Source: Phialocephala subalpina
Taxonomy: Eukaryota; Ascomycota; Leotiomycetes; Helotiales; Mollisiaceae
Direction: 5' to 3'
Length of the DNA: 64,000 bases
Assembly (NCBI GenBank): GCA_900073065.1
Contig: FJOG01000009.1
Location: 884,267-948,266 of the forward strand
Shown piece after piece: positions 44,057 to 55,902 of the stretch. A program made the translations under genes and the position numbers. The notes beneath the pieces are model-generated. The model made no database searches. It saw only the letters and a list, made by a program, of their open reading frames with translations, and had not been told where the DNA came from. The number at the start of each line of letters is the position of its first letter. The stretch's first letter is position 1.

Positions 44057-45640
44057 TGTGTTCAAGTACTAGTCTATCTGCTGAGAAGCAGGATGTATGG
44101 GGTTCGACCTGACGGAGGAATCGCCGAAAGGTGCTCTAAACAAATAGAGATTTGTATTCGAAGGTAGCTAGTCGGTGTATTGATTCAGGAAAGATGTCGA
44201 GGATCGATGTTGTGCGGATTCGTCTGACTCGACTGCAGCGGTGAAGGCTGAAGGCGTTGATCGTGGGGCTGAGTCTGCAAATTCGTCGGCGGATTGTCAG
44301 CGACTGGAATTTTGGAGGGAGAAGAGTGATTGATGCTCGAAAACACAGAAGAGTGAAGTAGAGATTAGAGGTTGCAATAGGAGAGCAAGATTGAATGGTG
44401 CAGCCCAATTGAGACAATGAGACTGTGTCTCACGCTCAAATGAGTGAATTGACCATCACCAAAAGGTGCATAGGAAGAGGAGATATAGATCGTACCGGTA
44501 GAAGTGGAAACAGGTTCGTCAGATGGTTGCGATGTGCTGATAGTTGGATGTTGGTCGCGAGGAAGGCGCGTTCTCAAGTGGCGCCACCGATAAGTGAAGC
44601 AGTTACACCAAATGCACTTTCTGCCGGCTGAGGTACTGTAGCTTCGACCCAATGCCACCACGACGGTTGACGTTTGAAAGTCTGCACGCACAGGCAAACG
44701 GGGGCTTGAAGGGAGAAAGGCGAGAGGAGAGGAGAGGGGAGGAGAGACGAACAAAGGAGGAGGAGGGAGGAGAGGAGGAAGGAAAGAGTGAAAAAAGCAA
44801 AGCAAAGGGGGAGGAATCTTATGAAGACCTAGAGCTCTTGTTGGAACAGTCGGGTGCTGGGGTTGGGTTGGGTTTGGCTGTATGTAATCGCCGGTGCATC
44901 CGCTTCGCCCTTTTATTTTTCGTTAGGGGGAGGCTCAGGCTCAGGCTGAGATGAGGCACTCACGGCACCCGTTCATCAAACTGGAGATTGCGATCCAATG
45001 GTGAGATCTGTTTCTGACCCACTGCCCCCAGTCACCGGCTGGTTGATTCGCTCGTTTAGAGCGGGACCTGTGGGCAGTCACCAAACCTTCACATTTTGGT
45101 TCGGGTCGGACTTCTCGGACTTCTCGGGAGAAGCACGCGAGATGAGCTGTGGAGAGCGAAGTGAGTTGTGCTTTGACTTGTGCAGCTTGTGCAGCTTGTG
45201 CACGATTTCCTCACGATGCAATTGCGTTGTGCCATAGCAGAAGGGGATTGTGCAACTTCAGTGGGTATGGTAGAGACCTGGTTCTGAGAAACACAGTCAG
45301 CATGAAGTGACATGCACGAAATTCACAAAAGCCACAGCCTCTTCCCCCCGTCTCTTGAAACACTCGCTGGATCCCACTTGCAACTGAAATCATGAAGGAT
45401 CTCGATCACCGATTCCTCATCAGCCACCTGTTGAACAGCGCGTCTACGATACCCACCGATGGTTTCTCCTTTATCGCAAACCATCGCAAACGATGGCATT
45501 CCCAAGTCATGAGAGCATTACTGTAATTTTTCTCAAGCCGATGATCTCATCGTACGCGGTTAGTACTGCCGCTGCCCCTTACGCCAACGGCACCGTTGAG
45601 AGGCCGAGTTCTAGATCCAAGCCAGCTGCTATCTGATCTG
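44057..45640. other. LCB2 upstream region
   Basis: About 1.6 kb. Includes the polypurine tract at 44716-44800, a 9-bp repeat (CTTGTGCAG x3) near 45177-45202, and short frames without motif. No additional gene supported. Confidence 0.5.
44716..44800. promoter_or_regulatory. Polypurine/polypyrimidine tract upstream of LCB2
   Basis: About 85 bases almost entirely A/G on the plus strand (GGAG/GAGG repeats), hence C/T on the LCB2 coding strand, about 660-745 bp before its ATG. CT-rich stretches near transcription starts are common in filamentous fungi; mirror-like purine runs can also adopt unusual structures. Confidence 0.5.
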
Positions 45641-46094
45641 ATGGCGGCTTCTCGGCCTGCTCGGCAAGCCTTTGCGGTAATGCACGATGAGATACAGGAA
45701 GAACGCCTCAACGCCTTGTCGGATCCTGAGGAAAATACATCTTCTACGTCTACCTGCTACTACGTGGTGTACAGCGACAAGTAAATTACTTTTCGAGTTT
45801 CTTGGGGAAGCATTGATAGAATTTCGTCGTTGCCAGCGCAGCCCTACCAAAGGGAGGGATGAAGCCCCTAGCTTCTGGAAATTTTCCAGACGCGTCGACG
45901 TGGTTGTCAAAATATCCTCAAACATTGCCCAGGAGTCGGAGCATGTTGCGTCATGGAGGGGTATGAGAGAAGATAAGGCTTTCCAGAAAAACAACTTGCT
46001 CTCAAATGCTGAGGCATTGGTGGACGCCGTGTTTATCGACAATGATTGCAAGCATAGCCTTGAAGCGGTCAGGCACGATGCCACGAAGACATGA
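45641..46094 (+). pseudogene. Possible gene relic, unknown
   Basis: An ATG at 45641 opens MAASRPARQAFAVMHDEIQE ... TCYYVVYSDK and stops after 47 codons. A different frame then continues with protein-like sequence (LLFEFLGEALIEFRRCQRSP, FSRRVDVVVKISSNIAQESE, NAEALVDAVFIDNDCKHSLE) to 46094. The junction overlaps a GTAAAT that might be a donor, but the spliced frame stops early. I read it as a frameshifted relic; no family recognised. Confidence 0.3.
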
Positions 46095-46214
46095 GACAAT
46101 CTTCATTTGCGTCATTAGTGGGGGATCGAATCTCTGAGTGACGGCGGTCAAGCGATTGCAGCCAGGAAGGACCTTGATTATTTTCAGGGGAAAGTTGAAG
46201 AGACTTCGCGGAGA

Positions 46215-46538
46215 CTACTATCCCCAACCCTGCTCCCCCTTGTGCAAAGGAAGGTGAAAGATGTTTTTGAGAAGCTCAAAATCTGAGTGGTTCCAACTCT
46301 TTGCACAGACCGGATTATCGGGACAAGGGGTAGCTTTAGCCCTGGTTTGCTCTCGACACAGAGCAAAAAGTGGTCTATATATCAAAGCAAGGGTGTCAAT
46401 AGAAAGTTCAAGAAGCCTCAAAGCTTTGCTCTTCCCTTGACAGCCTTTGAGTTCTAACACTTTTGATTTGTTCTAACCCTTGTGTGCTCGTGGCAAAAAG
46501 TCTCCACCTTCCTTTGCACAAGGGGCGGGGGGTAGTAG
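46215..46538. mobile_element. MITE-like non-autonomous DNA transposon
   Basis: About 324 bp bounded by terminal inverted repeats: left CTACTATCCCCAACCC...CCCCTTGTGCAAAGGAAGGT, right reverse complement CTACTACCCCCCGCCCCTTG...TGCAAAGGAAGGTGG. The inner 20 bp are identical and the outer part has small indels. If the target is TA, both ends are flanked by TA (cTA|CTATCCCC ... GGGGTAG|TA), consistent with a Tc1/mariner-type element. No transposase frame inside. Confidence 0.75.
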
Positions 46539-49206
46539 AGAACACGACATTCATGCATCGAGCTGATGAGGTGTCTTGCCAAAACATGCTCATATGCATT
46601 TCACGCAAACGCGATTCCCTATATTATCTGCAATGCTCAAGTCCATAACAAGGTGCTTCACTCAATGCAGTTTTAACAGCGGTTCGGAGAGGACAAGTCA
46701 AGTATTCGTGGCAGGACCTGTCTTCATGCATTTGCCAGATCAAGGCTTTTGGCTCAAGATGCGTTGCGAAAGCATTTCTTCTTACCTGACTAACTCGAGC
46801 TGCTTGCGAGGTTAATCGAAGATCTGGCGAAAATGATCACTTCACACCATTCTTCCATTTTGAATAGAAGCTCTACACAATTCTCGAGTCTAACAGGATT
46901 CTGGAAGGCCAGAGATCCTCTCGAACTCATTTCTAGCATGGCTGGAATAATTTGTCCCAGATATCTTCGACTTTCAAATGCAAATTCTACACAGACGGTC
47001 AGATTCTCTCTACATGAAATTCATCTTGCCACGACAGCTCAAGTGCCAGCTAGCAACTCATGTTGCCCGATCACCCAAAGTCAACTAAGAAGCCATTTCA
47101 GCTACGTGATTGCCAAAATTTCTTTTCGGAAGAGCAATACTTAGCCATCTCGGTATCACTCGAGCAGTGAGTCGAGCTGATCATCGTCCTTTTCATACCA
47201 TCAGACCTCATAATAGTCTGCTTAGTGTCTGCCTTTCAAGATCCAGACTGCGCCTCCGGGAAACAATGCTTCTTCCCGGCTGAGGTCAGCCCATCATCTT
47301 GTGCACAAGTACGAGCACCTTCTCTAACCCGAGGGCTGATGCCTCGGTTGAGGAACTGCTGCTGAATACCTGAAAATCTCCACCATTGCAACTTTTCCCT
47401 CGGGATTGCTGAATTTGAGTTATACGCGACTGGCCGAGCAAGTCTCTGATATAAGCGAACAGCTCAAATGTCCCGCTCCTTCACCCGACTTTCAGCTTTT
47501 CGTTGCACATCTCACGCGGTAGTGTCAAGTTCTTTAGCTCCCTGTCCTGTTTGTAGCAGGACCTTAAGGATATTTCGCTGCGTCTCTGCACCCAGCCTTG
47601 GAGGGCTTTGCATGTAATCATTCTTTTGAGTGAACGTCTAGACACTGCTTCTCCTCCTCCTCTTCCGGTGAATTATTCCAAGAGGCTGTATTCAATAAAG
47701 AGGTTTCATTGCACATCTACGTCCGCGTCAAATCAATCTCGACCTGGACAGACAGTCTAGCACCCCTCACCCTGCCACTTCTTAGCTTAGCCTCCTTCCT
47801 ATAAAAGAGGAAACGTTCTCAATTACCTTCCACAACTCCCACTTTGAGGGCAAATTATGTCCAGAGTTGTCACGCTTGCTTTGTTTGTAAGAAGGAGCTT
47901 AATCACATGAAGACAAGGTCAGACCACTGGAGTGCTCAAACAACGACACGCTGCTATCGCTATGCAGATGTGCAACGAAACTTGACAGAAAAGTTTCGTT
48001 GCGTATCTACGTTCGTAAGGCTGTGGTCGGAGAGAAAAGCACCGCCAAGCAGATACGCAACGAAACTTGATAGCAAAAGTGTGTTGCGTATCTACGTCCG
48101 CGTCAACCTCACTCCGGGCAATCTGTCAACCCCCATTTCTCGCTTAGTTCGTCATCGCATCTAGGTTCATAGTCCACAGCTCGACTGGGACATCTTTGCT
48201 TTGTTGCACCTCTCACCTCTGCGAGAAGATAACGAGAACTTGCTATTGATACATTCTTTACAGGGGTGGGGAAGTGACTGTCCAATGTTGACAGGACAAT
48301 GTGAAATTTCCGATGCAAGACGTAACCCACGGCGCTACCTCTACAGAGATGCTAGGCCCCAGATCTATGGGTGCTTATTTACCTATTGAAAGGTGTTTTT
48401 GAAGATCTGTCTCAGGCTGGGACATTTATCAACTATTGTTGCGTCTTTCAACTACGGCGCTATGATATCTGGAGAATCTAGCTTTCGATCCTGCCTTGTT
48501 ATGGTCTAACTTCTTAGTGAAGATGTCTGCTTGATGGACGACTTCCCTGCAGTGAAGGAAGCTGAGAAGTCATGCTCAGAGTTGGGACAATGGCAGATTT
48601 TTGTTGCGTATCGCAGTTTGACGCGTCGGCTTGAGGACCCACCCAAACATGTTCCACCAACTTAGCTCGCCACTTGTTCCCAACAGTGAATACAAGAAAT
48701 GGTGAAAGGTATAACTGTAGATTGAGTGTACTTAAAGTCTATGCTAACGTACATCGCAATCTCTTGTCTTGTAAGTCTCAAACCTCAAACCACCAACAAA
48801 GAATAGTAAACACCTAATCTAGGCTTTCAGAACCAACTTGAATACTTCCTCTTTTGCATACATTGTTGCATCCACTTCAAAGTACGAACTTCCTGGAATA
48901 TGGTAACATGAATTGATGATACATTTCAGCCCTCAGCCGCTTCATTTGAGAGGTAAACTAGTACCCTCCCTCAATTTTGGTCAACGCCCTCACTCTGATT
49001 GCAACGCCCTGGCAAATGACAGGATTAATTCGATTGGAGACATCTTTCCATGAAACTGAGTAAGTATCTTGGTAGGCCATTTAAAGCAAATTTCAGATGG
49101 GTAAGTTTTTCTTTTCTTGAGGTGAAAATGCCATTGGATCGCAACCTTCGTTCTTGTTACTCAACTTCATCATTCTCTTCCCGCTTGTCCCCTCACTCCT
49201 CACGCC
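46539..49206. other. Gene-poor region with repeat swarm
   Basis: About 2.7 kb with no conserved protein on either strand. Short frames (46833-47144, 47844-48164) show no motif. The right half of it, 47.5-48.6 kb, is dominated by the GTTGCGTATCTACG repeats listed separately. Confidence 0.5.
47498..48615. repeat. Cluster of direct and inverted copies of a short motif
   Basis: Copies of GTTGC(G/A)(T/C)ATCTACG(T)CCGCGTCAA or parts of it occur at about 47498-47512 (+), 47704-47731 (+), 47966-47983 (-), 47991-48017 (+), 48051-48069 (-), 48083-48106 (+) and 48597-48615 (+). Two adjacent opposite copies make an 18-bp inverted repeat with two mismatches and a 7-nt loop (47966-48008), 12 bp of it perfect (GCAACGAAACTT). 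Probably a nested or decayed small transposon; could also be a protein-binding array. Confidence 0.65.
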
Positions 49207-50435
49207 TCAAAGCTTAGGAATAAACATAGGTGTCTCCTCCTTCCACTTCTTATACTCCTTCCTATCCCCATACTTTTTATCATACTTCTTCTCACTCAAC
49301 GGCACGCCACTAACCTTCAACAACAAGAAGGTAACGAACGCTGGGCTAATTGCCGCCATCCCGATCCCCAGTCCTCTTCCGAGCAATCCTACGCCAGAAG
49401 CAGAAGACGCAAGACCCATACCGATCTGTCCTACGTTAGAGGCTAGAACACCTGCTGAAGTGACAGCTATTCCTGTCCAGAGGGTTGATTCGCCGAAATA
49501 GTTGGGGTGGCGGGATTTTGACCAAAGACCATGGGTGAGGAAATCCTCTTCGTGCTCTTTGTTCTTCTTAGCATCTACCCAAGCTGACTTTTGGCGGTCT
49601 GCAATAGCTTCAAAGGTTATGCCACCGGCGTACAAAAGGAGGCCAAGGATATCTGTGAGCGCCAAAGCTGGTAGTGTTGACAGGAGGGTGTGCGGGATGC
49701 TATTGAGCGCTAGGATTGGCATGAGGCAGAGGGAGACCCAGGTTGCTTGTGCCATGCTGGAGTTTGTTAGCTTGTTTATTTGTACCTCAAAAGACATGTT
49801 ATAAAGAGGTGAAGTGTTGGTGTTAAATTTGGAAGTGGGAAAAGGGGGAACGTACAAAGCACCAAAAAACTTCGACGGACTCTTCTTAATCTCATTAAAC
49901 CTCGAATCCTTCCCATCAGCCAACACCCTCTGAAACAAATATGTTCCCACTACTCCCCATTAGCATCCATTTCCCTCAACCCTTCATCTCCCCGCTTCAT
50001 CTCCCCATCAATCCCCATCACATGACACTCACGTCTAGTAGCCCAAATCCCCACAGCAGCACTCAACACCACCTGCCTCCAATTTAACCCATTGGCCCCT
50101 CCCTTCCCATTAAATGCATCAATCAATTTCGGGAAAGCAGGTTTCGCAGTCCCAGCCAGGGAAGCAGCGGCTCGTGCTCGAAGGGTTGGGAGGTAGAGTG
50201 AGAGTGCTGTCACGGAGAGGTAAGTCAAAGAGCCTGAGAGGTCGTAGAAGCGTTCTGATTGTGCAAATATTGAGGGTATGGCTACAGCACTTTGGATGGC
50301 GAATGCGGCGCCTACGGAGGGGATGAGTGTCCTGAATATGTGTTAGGAGCGTGAGGTCAGGTAGAGAGAGGGGAGGAACCGTAGGAAGGGGTTGCGGAAA
50401 TTGGTGATGTTGAGGAGGGTTCCGAGGAGAGTCAT
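49207..50435 (-). CDS. DUF1295 membrane protein (steroid 5-alpha-reductase-like)
   Basis: Four exons, 50435-50380, 50331-50033, 49949-49856, 49756-49207; 332 residues. Several hydrophobic spans (AAFAIQSAVAIPSIFAQ; WVSLCLMPILALNSIPHTLL; LTDILGLLLYAGGITFEAIA) and the DUF1295 signature DRQKSAWVDAKKNKEHEEDF...LWSKSRHPNYFGESTLWTGI. Near the end come KVSGVPLSEKKYDKKYG and an ER-type basic C-terminus. Family members are related to 3-oxo-5-alpha-steroid 4-dehydrogenases and methyltransferases of the ICMT type; the substrate here is unknown. The third intron (GTACGT donor, GCTAAC branch) is needed to join SKFFGAF to MAQATWVSL. Donor of the first intron (GTTCCT) is weak but gives the only in-frame join. 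Confidence 0.9.
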
Positions 50436-51030
50436 GTTTACGGTTGTGATGAGAGAATGAGAGAGTTGGATGAGGAGTTGTGTTCGAAGAGGTTGGACGT
50501 CTTATGTGAGTGAGGTCGAGGGGTAATGTTTCACAAGGCTGGATGTGTTCAGCCTTATGTATGTATATGACGACATTATGCACGTCAGTTCGGACATGGA
50601 GTTCCTATTTGTCCGCAAAGTGTTTCTCAGCCTTGTGATGGAATGCTTTTGGGTTATCATATCGGAGACATTATTTGATTTCATGTACACGGATGTGTTA
50701 ACGAAGGTGATTCGGACACTCTTGGGTAGAACCTCTCCGTGTTGAAGGGATCGAGAGTATCTAGCAAGATCAGCCCCACCAATTCTGGCAGAATCAACGT
50801 CAGAGACCTGATAAGGATTCGAATCCCTCGAAGTATACCCATTCAAGCCAGCTTCTCCAGTCTATATCATCTCGGGGGTTGGATTCCCTTCCCTTTTGAC
50901 GGTTGGTTGGTTCAAACCACTGTCTCCCTTAGTGTCCTCCCTAGTTTGCTTAAAGTCTGGCTTTGGAGGTTTCCTATGCTTAATATCGGCGTGTCGATGT
51001 TGGCAAAAGAAGTTCAAGATATGAACCCTC
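50436..51030. other. Intergenic
   Basis: About 600 bases between the DUF1295 gene start and the deaminase stop. Contains a perfect 12-bp palindrome (GGATTCGAATCC, 50815-50826). No gene seen. Confidence 0.5.
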
Positions 51031-51558
51031 TCAGCCCTCCTTAATATGTCCTGTAGTGGCTACTTCCAATATCTCCTTCTCCATGCCTTCAACCAGTACC
51101 ACCATTATACCTGCGTCCTCCAGTTGTCTTCTTCCATTGTTCTCACCCACAAACTTCTCTGGCTCCTTGACTCCGACATAGACCGTCTTTATAGCTTTTC
51201 CAAGTCTCAGGATCCTTTGAACGCATGGCAGATTCCCACTCAGTCTCATGAAGCAAGGCTCGACCGTTGTGTAAAGTACCGTATCTTCCGGTAGTATAGC
51301 TCCAAGCTCCTCTTCAGGTAATTTGTGGGCTTCCGACAACTTTATTAAACAAGATTGCTCAGCATGTGTGTTCCCTTCGCATTCCAGAGTATACCCACTG
51401 GCGAGAATCGTATTCGTCTTCGCATCAACGAGCAGAGCTCCAACTCGATAATTCGTAGGCTTTGGAGGCGACTTTCGTGCTAATTCGAGGGCTTGCCGCA
51501 TATATCCGATGTGATCGTGATGACTGCTCGGTCCAGACTGAACTGGTGATCTAGACAT
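51031..51558 (-). CDS. RIB2/RibD-type cytidine-deaminase-fold protein
   Basis: Single 175-codon frame from ATG at 51558. A zinc-dependent deaminase fold: MRQALELARKSPPKPTNYRV (substrate-side GALLVD), NTHAEQSCLIKL (His ligand and catalytic Glu) and TTVEPCFMRLSGNLPCVQRI (two Cys ligands, spaced as in the DRAP-deaminase group rather than PCxxC), then KTVYVGVKEPEKFVGENNGR with a Gly-rich loop and ILEVATTGH. The group deaminates diaminohydroxyphosphoribosylaminopyrimidine in riboflavin synthesis. This protein lacks the pseudouridine-synthase-like N-domain of yeast Rib2, so it may be the stand-alone deaminase or a nucleotide-processing paralogue. No introns. Confidence 0.85.
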   Translation of the reverse strand: MSRSPVQSGPSSHHDHIGYMRQALELARKSPPKPTNYRVGALLVDAKTNTILASGYTLECEGNTHAEQSCLIKLSEAHKLPEEELGAILPEDTVLYTTVEPCFMRLSGNLPCVQRILRLGKAIKTVYVGVKEPEKFVGENNGRRQLEDAGIMVVLVEGMEKEILEVATTGHIKEG

Positions 51559-52100
51559 GTTGGTGTTACTCCAGGTCTGCAGGTTGCTGACTGGAGACGT
51601 CTCTTAAAGGTAGCCAAGGATCTCCCTGTTAGATCATGAATTGAGACCTGTCGACAAATCACTGAAGTCTCCAAAACATCAGAGACATTCCAGTCATTGC
51701 TGCCGAACTTTTCGGAAACTCGGTCTTTGAGGTGGTGTTAAAAGAAGCAAAATTGCCAATCTGCACCCCGCCGCCAATCGCACCTCTTCGAGAAAATCAA
51801 GGCCAAACGACGTCACGCGGAAATCCGCATGCTGCATACCTCTCCGAGCAACGCCCATATTGTTAATCCACGCACCCTCAGCCTCTTAAGGTTCACACTC
51901 TGATGTACGAGTACCTGGTACACGATCCTTCGAGCTGTCGCTTCGGTACACATTATTCTCAGCCCTGGTTTTGACTTCAACCCGAACATCTTCGGCATCT
52001 GCGGATCAAAGAAGCACAAATCGCAACAGCCCACGCGCACACGTCTTCCTTGCTGGATCACCTCAGTCTCTTTAGATGAACACATGGAACCTCCCAGGCC
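51559..52100. promoter_or_regulatory. Divergent promoter region of deaminase and WD40 gene
   Basis: About 540 bases between two divergent start codons. No coding sequence; no specific element recognised. Confidence 0.45.
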
Positions 52101-55100
52101 ATGGCTGACCCCCCGCTGCCTAGAATTAAGGTGACCGATGCTCAATTCCCCGATAGCAGCGCCACGGGCACCTCAGGCGTCGATTCACCTTCAACCACCA
52201 CAGATGGCGGACAATCAGCAAGGCCGAGGTCAGCTACTTCTTCTGAAGGTAGGCCATCATATATACGGCCCGTTCCTCACCTCGAATGACCTCAATACCT
52301 TGTTCAAAGATGATCAAATGCTATTATGGTTCTCAATTGTGGCCTTTGTGCTTATGCTGACAAGACTCTTCGTACCAGGCAACCCACAATCCAATGGGAA
52401 GAAGTCACCGATCAAGCTCATAAGGAATAATACGAATAGCAAAGATGTTATTGTTAATGGATCAAAACCGTCGTCACCTCCTGCGGCGCGGGCCACCTCC
52501 ACAGCCATCGATCCTCTCTCCCATGTACGTACACCCCGTATTGCTGGGACCGCCGAAAGGACAGGCAACAGCTTCAGAATGGGACATTGATGTTGCATAG
52601 CATATACTTAAGAGGACGAACACCGAGAACACAATACCACAGAAGTTGCGAACGTCTGAGCTGCGGACATCTACTGGACCCGATAGTCCGAGTACAGAAT
52701 TAGGAAGCCCAATCAGTCCAGACATAGCCCCACCTGGCAGACAATTGACGCCCGAAGTTGCTCGAAGTGAAAGTTTTCCTGCCAAAGAGAAGAAGTGAGT
52801 TGGCCAGTCTTGATAAGCATCGAAGATTTGCTTACTGTCGACCGTTTGTGGCTTGCTTATTTCCCTGTGACAACACTGAATGACGAGTCGCTAACAACAG
52901 TCGTGCAGGAAGGGTGTATCATTTCTTAGCCGCTTCTCCATAATCGGCGGTAAGAAGAAAGATCAGTCTGGCGATGTTGATGACGATGAATCCGAACTGG
53001 GCGATCACCGCACAGAGGGGATGAACGCTCATGTCTTCTCTTCCTCGATTGGCGCGAACGGATACATACCGCAGCACAAGGAACCGCCGAGGTACATCAA
53101 GGTTCGGGCACATAACAAGAAGACTCGGGAGTTCAATCGCATGTTCTTGGCCCAGGAATTGAGCGGGACGAAACATGCATGGAGCGACGAGAAAGTACCT
53201 GGCTTGACGACTTCTGAGGTTGGCACAGATACACACAAGTTGTCGAAGTCGCCAAAGACAAACGGGGCCGTTTGGGCTACGGAGTTTAGCAAAGATGGCA
53301 AATATCTCGCCGCAGCTGGTCGCGATCAAGTTGTGAGGGTATGGGCAGTTATCTCGAATCCGGACGAAAGAGCGGCGCATGAACATGAAGAAGATTCAAG
53401 TACATCAGGAGGCGAGCGATTAAGTGCGCCTGTATTCAGATCTAAGCCTATCCGAGAGTTTGAAGGTCATACTGGCGATATCTTGGACTTGAGTTGGAGC
53501 AAGAACAACTTCCTGTTGTCATCCTCGATGGACAAAACTGTCAGGCTTTGGCATATCTCAAGGCAGGAGTGCTTGTGCACCTTCAAACACAAAGACTTTG
53601 GCAAGTATTGCCTCAATTCTTTCCTTAGCGAATCCGAGGACGTCTCCAGTCTATACTCGCCTCTTACTTTGGTACCTAATATATACGGCTTGCTAACTAT
53701 CATGTAGTCACATCTATTGCCTTTCATCCACGAGATGATCGTTTCTTCCTCGCCGGTTCCCTTGATTCAATTCTTCGATTATGGAGTATACCCGACAAGT
53801 CTGTTGCATTCTGGAACCAATTGCCAGACCTCATCACGGCTGTGGCCTTTTCTCCCGATGGCAAGACTGCTATGGCTGGCGTTCTGAGTGGGCTGTGTCT
53901 ATTCTACGAGACAGAGGGGTTGAAATACCACACGCAGATCCATGTGCGGTCATCACGTGGAAAGAATGCAAAGGGGAGCAAGATCACCGGCATTCGAACT
54001 ACTACCTTCCCGCCTGATGATCCAGAAGGAGAGGTAAAAGTTCTGATCACGAGCAATGACTCTCGCGTCAGGCTTTATAATTTGAGGGATAAGTCATTGG
54101 AGATGAAATTTAGAGGGCATGAGAATACTTGCAGCCAGATCAATGCTAGCTTCAGCGACGATGCCAGATACGTAATTTGTGGTTCGGAGGACAGAAAAGC
54201 ATATATCTGGACTACTGGGCCCATTGAGTCGGACAACAAGGACAAACGTCCAATGGAGTTATTTGAAGCGCATTCTGATATGGTCACGGCTGCAGTCATT
54301 GCTCCTACGAAAACTCGACAGCTACTCTCTGATTCCGGAGACCCCATATACGACCTTTGCAATCCTCCACCAGTTACTCTCTTGAGTCGAGAAGAGTCAC
54401 GCGGAGAGTCTAATGCAGGATCTGTCGTCAAGGGTGACTCGGACAAACGACATTCAGATCCTGTCAGTACCACGGTGAAGACTCCAGCATACTTAGCCAG
54501 GAGCGAGCACAACGATGGTCTCATCCTTGTGACAGCGGACTATCTTGGGGTCATCAAGGTTTATCGATGTGACTGCGCATGGAAACGGAGAATTGATTTA
54601 TGGGAGAGCAGCTCTTTCTCTAAAAAGAAGATTTTGGCCAGATCTGGCTCAATAATGACGCGAAACTCTGGAGGTTCACACTCAAGAAGAGGTTCAATAT
54701 CTCAAGCCTCGCAAGCCTCACTCTCCGGGCCTCAGATGCAATCAGACCATATACTCTCATGGCGGAATGCCATTACGGACGATGGAGGTCAACGAAGAGC
54801 CGCAGACAGAAGCGTGTCGCCAGGCAAATTTCATCGGAACTCGCAATCAACTATTAATTCCCAAAATAATCTCGCAAGCCAGCAACGCCAACAGCAGTAC
54901 GCTGGCACGACAGCGCAGCAAACACCGAGCGTTTCCACGACGAGCCCGCCGCCCAGCATTCATAAGACGACAACCAAGAACACCATTCCTAGCCAGCCGC
55001 CAACGCCTGGCTTCACCTATTCTTCAGCAGTCGATGACAACAATCCTCTGAAGCTAGATGCAGCCGGGAAATCAAACCAATTCTGGAATCTCTCGTCATG

Positions 55101-55353
55101 GAAGCAACAGCTCGGTGCGGTGCGCGATCCTTCCAAGCTCGATTCTAGCAGTCTAATGCCTCCGCTCGAGCGCGGAACCAGTGTCATCAGCAAACTGAGC
55201 TCCGAAGAAGGCGACTCTGTCATGGACGACGAAGAAAGCGAGAGTGAGGCATTGACATGTCGAAAATGCGGCGGCAAAGATTTTAGAGCACGGAAACCTC
55301 ACGGCAGGGGACTGGTCATGGTCTGCACAAGATGCGGATCAACTGTAGAATAA
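52101..55353 (+). CDS. WDR44/Dgr2-like WD40 repeat protein
   Basis: Five exons: 52101-52248, 52379-52524, 52601-52794, 52909-53600, 53708-55353; 941 residues. Ser/Thr/Pro-rich N-terminus, then the conserved pre-WD segment (PPRYIKVRAHNKKTREFNRM, FLAQELSG) and at least six WD40 repeats (GAVWATEFSKDGKYLAAAGR; GHTGDILDLSWSKNNFLLSS; HPRDDRFFLAGSLDSILRLW; SDDARYVICGSEDRKAYIW). A long disordered Gln/Ser-rich C-part ends in a zinc-ribbon-like CRKCGGKDF ... CTRCGS. Related proteins (WDR44, yeast Dgr2/Laf1) act in vesicle/lipid-transfer or sugar-stress contexts. The last intron has a GC donor (TTTG|GCAAGT, 53601), required to give KDFVTSIAFHP. Exon 2 start at 52379 is my best choice; an alternative reading would add a hydrophobic stretch that I think is intronic. 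Confidence 0.9.
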
Positions 55354-55902
55354 ATGGATGACGACGATTATGATAATGTATATTATGAAGTTAGATGGGC
55401 AGGTATTGATCGTTTTAGCGAGAGTTGAAGTTGGATGGCGCGCTTGAATATTGACGGAGAGATAGATGAGTATATATGGCGAGGAGATATGCTAGAAAGT
55501 CCAAGGACCTTCAGGGAGGTTGAGATGTCCGATTTGAGTGGGACATTGCTTCATAGCGGAACAAATGATGCGATTTGGGACACAGGGCCCTGAAATCCAA
55601 AGAGCAATGTTCCATCCTATTCCGGACTTTGAAAAGTTCAATATTCATCTTGCGAGAACATTAGTTTGCTCCTCTCTTCTGGGTAGTTTCCAAATCTGGA
55701 AAACAAGCGCCACTGGTTAGCTGTAAGTCGCTCCTTCTACTTGAAGAAGGTACAGGCAGGTACGATTTCCTCTTCCCGTCACTTCCATAAAATCTCACTC
55801 AGTTGTGCTCACCTTGTCAACACACTCTCAAAGACCTGCGGATCGTCGGACTTTTAGCAAAGAGAAGATCAGCAATAATCCAACCGCGCATCTCTTAAAA
55901 CC
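55354..55902. other. Intergenic, nothing recognised
   Basis: About 550 bases: the 3' flank of the WD40 gene and the 5' region of the pseudogene that follows. No gene seen. Confidence 0.5.

Noticed and set aside
50815..50826. GGATTCGAATCC resembling a tRNA T-arm
   Set aside because: Neither strand folds into a cloverleaf around it: no matching acceptor stem, D-arm or anticodon arm. It is simply a 12-bp palindrome.
52138..52590. Alternative 150-codon frame with a hydrophobic segment at the start of the WD40 gene
   Set aside because: The hydrophobic part (LLWFSIVAFVLMLTRLF) lies between a GTAGGC donor and a TACCAG acceptor whose splicing gives a consistent Ser/Pro-rich N-terminus. I treat it as intron.
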